This document shows, piece by piece, positions 13,526-15,107 of a stretch of 15,107 nucleotides of DNA. Both the position numbers and the translations under genes were made by a program. This DNA is from UBA1672 sp023140905 (lineage in GTDB: Bacteria > Pseudomonadota > Alphaproteobacteria > Micavibrionales > Micavibrionaceae). How positions within the stretch are numbered: the stretch's first letter is position 1; every line of letters starts with the position of its first letter. The notes under the pieces are model-generated. The model made no database searches, was not told the origin of the DNA, and worked only from the letters and a program-made list of their open reading frames with translations. The stretch spans positions 1 through 15,107 of the forward strand of contig DAOVWH010000037.1 in assembly GCA_030636745.1 (NCBI GenBank). Reading direction: 5' to 3'.

Positions 13526-14050
13526 ATGCTGGCTCGTTATTTTGTAGTTTTCTCTGCGGTATTTTTGCTTGCAGCGTGTACAAGTGCCTCGAATAATAAT
13601 GGTGGCATTGATGCAGGGCCGCTTGATGGTATGAATGGCGGTGTGATTGTTGATAGCAATAGCGGTCTGTATACCGGTGAAGAAGGCCCTACACCGGGCA
13701 CGCAAGCTGATCTCGTTGTAAATGTTGGTGACCGGGTATTCTTTGACACGGATAGTTCTGAGTTAACACCTGCAGCCAGAACAACATTGGAAAATCAGTC
13801 AGCGTGGTTAGCTCAATATATGTATCTTGTTGTTGTCGTTGAAGGTCATGCTGATGAGCGCGGGACGCGTGAATATAATCTGGCTCTAGGCGAGCGTCGT
13901 GGGAATGCTGTGAAGAATTATCTAGTGGCATTGGGAGTTTCTCCATCTCGGATTGCAACTGTCAGCTATGGTAAGGAGCGTCCGGCTGTTCCGGGTGCAA
14001 ATGAGGGTGCTTGGGCTCAGAATCGCCGTAGTGTGACAAAAGTTCAATAG
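13526..14050 (+). CDS. pal: Peptidoglycan-associated lipoprotein Pal
   Basis: The 174-residue lipoprotein has lipobox LLAAC (Cys18), a Gly/Asn-rich spacer (to ~65), and a complete OmpA-like peptidoglycan-binding domain. Landmarks are VFFDTDSSELTPAA (71-84), VEGHADERGTREYNLALGERR (105-125), SYGKERP (147-153) and NRRSVTKVQ at the C-terminus. These are the residues that hold meso-diaminopimelate in Pal. It links the outer membrane to peptidoglycan and works with TolB and TolQRA during constriction. The start at 13526 is fixed by AGGAAGGA a few bases upstream; a TTG-initiated longer frame from 13496 is not convincing. cpoB follows after 77 bp. tolB, normally directly upstream of pal, is not here. 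Confidence 0.95.
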   Translation: MLARYFVVFSAVFLLAACTSASNNNGGIDAGPLDGMNGGVIVDSNSGLYTGEEGPTPGTQADLVVNVGDRVFFDTDSSELTPAARTTLENQSAWLAQYMYLVVVVEGHADERGTREYNLALGERRGNAVKNYLVALGVSPSRIATVSYGKERPAVPGANEGAWAQNRRSVTKVQ

Positions 14051-14127
14051 AAACTAATATAATACTATTATGAACCTTTTCTTTATTCTGTGTTTTATTT
14101 ACATGGGCTGAGTATGAGGGAGTGAAA

Positions 14128-15081
14128 ATGAAATTATATATTATCTTTTGTAAACGGCCTGTTATGGCAGGGCTATTGGCAGCTTTTTTCTTTGGCGTTA
14201 TGGCCGGGGGGATCAGTATTGTTCCGCGTGTAGTTTATGCACAGAATGTTTTGACGCAGGGAAATGCAGCAGCTGCTGCGGAAATTCGTTTTCAACAATT
14301 GGAAAAAGAAATGCGTCGGTTAACGGGGCAAATTGAACAACAGCAATATGATATCCGTCAGTTGAACAATCAGATTTCTGTGCTGCAAGAGGCTTTAAAC
14401 GTCAAGCAAGTTCAGATATTGTCATCGGCTAATGGTACTTCAAATGTGGGGGGCGTTGGTAACGGGACTACAAATCAGTCGGGATATGAGCATCAAGGTG
14501 TTTATGCAAAGCCGTTACCTGTAGAAGAAAATGGCGGTATAAGTGTTTCTTCGCATAGTTCTTCGCTCCAGTCTTCTTCTTCGTTTGAAAATTCAACGGT
14601 TCAGTCATTAGGGACATACATTACAAAGCCTGCGAATGGCCAGAATGCCGGTGTCGGCGGGCAGCAAAATAATAATCTGGTTTTGGAATCAACAGGAAAT
14701 GCAGAAGGGGACTATAACCGGGCTTATGCTTATATAAAAGCGCGTAATTATGGTAGTGCTGAACAGGCTTTTGGTTCTTTTATCAAAGTGTATCCAGAGC
14801 ATAAACTAGCTTCAAATGCTCAATATTGGTATGGCGAAACATTTTATGTTCGCGGTAGTTACGATCAAGCCGCACGCATTTTTGCTGAAGGATATCAAAA
14901 ATATCCGCAAGGTGCGAAAGCTGCGAGTAATTTGCTTAAACTGGGAATGTCTCTGGTGGGAATGGGTAAACCCGATGATGCATGTATAGCGTTTAAGCAG
15001 TTGAAAAAAGATTATTCAAACTCTGCTGTTCCTGTACTGAAACGGGCTGATGTTGAGATGGAAAAAATTAGCTGTCAGTAA
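14128..15081 (+). CDS. cpoB: Cell-division coordinator CpoB (YbgF)
   Basis: From ATG at 14128 (TGAGGGAG upstream) the product is 317 residues. A Sec signal peptide probably ends at VYA (residue 38). An N-terminal coiled coil follows (about 48-92, rich in Gln/Glu/Leu heptads), then a low-complexity Ser/Gly/Asn linker (~100-185), and a TPR domain from about 195 to the end. The TPR domain includes AYAYIKARNYGSAEQAF, YPEHKLASNAQYWYGETFYV and YPQGAKAASNLLKLGMSL, matching the YbgF C-terminal repeats. CpoB couples Tol-Pal activity to PBP1B-dependent septal synthesis in E. coli. It sits just after pal, as in most Tol-Pal clusters. A GTG at 14122 overlaps the SD and is an unlikely start. Only 26 bp remain to the window end. 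Confidence 0.92.
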   Translation: MKLYIIFCKRPVMAGLLAAFFFGVMAGGISIVPRVVYAQNVLTQGNAAAAAEIRFQQLEKEMRRLTGQIEQQQYDIRQLNNQISVLQEALNVKQVQILSSANGTSNVGGVGNGTTNQSGYEHQGVYAKPLPVEENGGISVSSHSSSLQSSSSFENSTVQSLGTYITKPANGQNAGVGGQQNNNLVLESTGNAEGDYNRAYAYIKARNYGSAEQAFGSFIKVYPEHKLASNAQYWYGETFYVRGSYDQAARIFAEGYQKYPQGAKAASNLLKLGMSLVGMGKPDDACIAFKQLKKDYSNSAVPVLKRADVEMEKISCQ

Positions 15082-15107
15082 TCGTTTTATCTGCGCATAG
15101 AACTCCG

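Noticed and set aside
1..15107. CRISPR arrays, tRNA or rRNA genes, intact insertion sequences, phage genes
   Set aside because: No spaced direct repeats, cloverleaf-like sequences, conserved rRNA motifs or transposase frames were seen on either strand. An exhaustive search could not be run.

Overview
The window looks like AT-rich chromosomal DNA from an alphaproteobacterium. The evidence is the Pal/CpoB pair, a Flp-type IVb pilin, an lpoA-rsmI-yraN-dolP block, an ECF sigma/anti-sigma/metal-sensor cluster, and two sequences resembling the TTAA-type boxes bound by CtrA. The order cannot be fixed from this sequence alone; an AT-rich Rhodospirillales-, Micavibrio- or Holosporales-like lineage is a guess. 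No rRNA, tRNA, CRISPR array or intact mobile element was seen.

Left part (1-3.3 kb): the first ~490 codons of an M3-family zinc peptidase (Dcp-like) run leftward off the window. Divergent from it across 45 bp are two genes encoding the two halves of MnmC, the enzyme that finishes the mnm5(s2)U wobble modification in tRNA. E. coli carries these as one fused protein; here they are separate reading frames 10 nt apart.

Centre-left (3.3-6.1 kb): a solitary Flp pilin, a WecA/MraY-family polyprenyl-phosphate sugar-phosphate transferase, and a long low-complexity lipoprotein ending in an AMIN-like domain. All three belong to the cell surface. Centre (6.2-8.3 kb): a secreted EF-hand protein, then an ECF sigma factor, a one-pass membrane protein placed as its anti-sigma factor, and a periplasmic heavy-metal-sensor-family protein. 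The last three overlap and form a CnrYXH-like envelope signalling unit.

Centre-right (8.3-9.5 kb): about 360 bp without an intact gene, holding several inverted repeats and a possible integrase remnant; then a leftward TetR-family regulator with a dyad in its promoter region.

Right part (9.5-15.1 kb): an envelope-maintenance block. A leftward LpoA-like lipoprotein (penicillin-binding-protein activator) diverges from rsmI (16S rRNA C1402 2'-O-methyltransferase), yraN (UPF0102 nuclease-fold protein) and a two-BON-domain lipoprotein (DolP/YraP). After a 329-bp gap with stem-loops come pal and cpoB (ybgF), here without tolQRAB immediately upstream. Most genes are familiar families. The less ordinary points are the split MnmC with a divergent FAD-domain motif, the AMIN lipoprotein, the EF-hand/ECF/metal-sensor module, and the structured intergenic regions.
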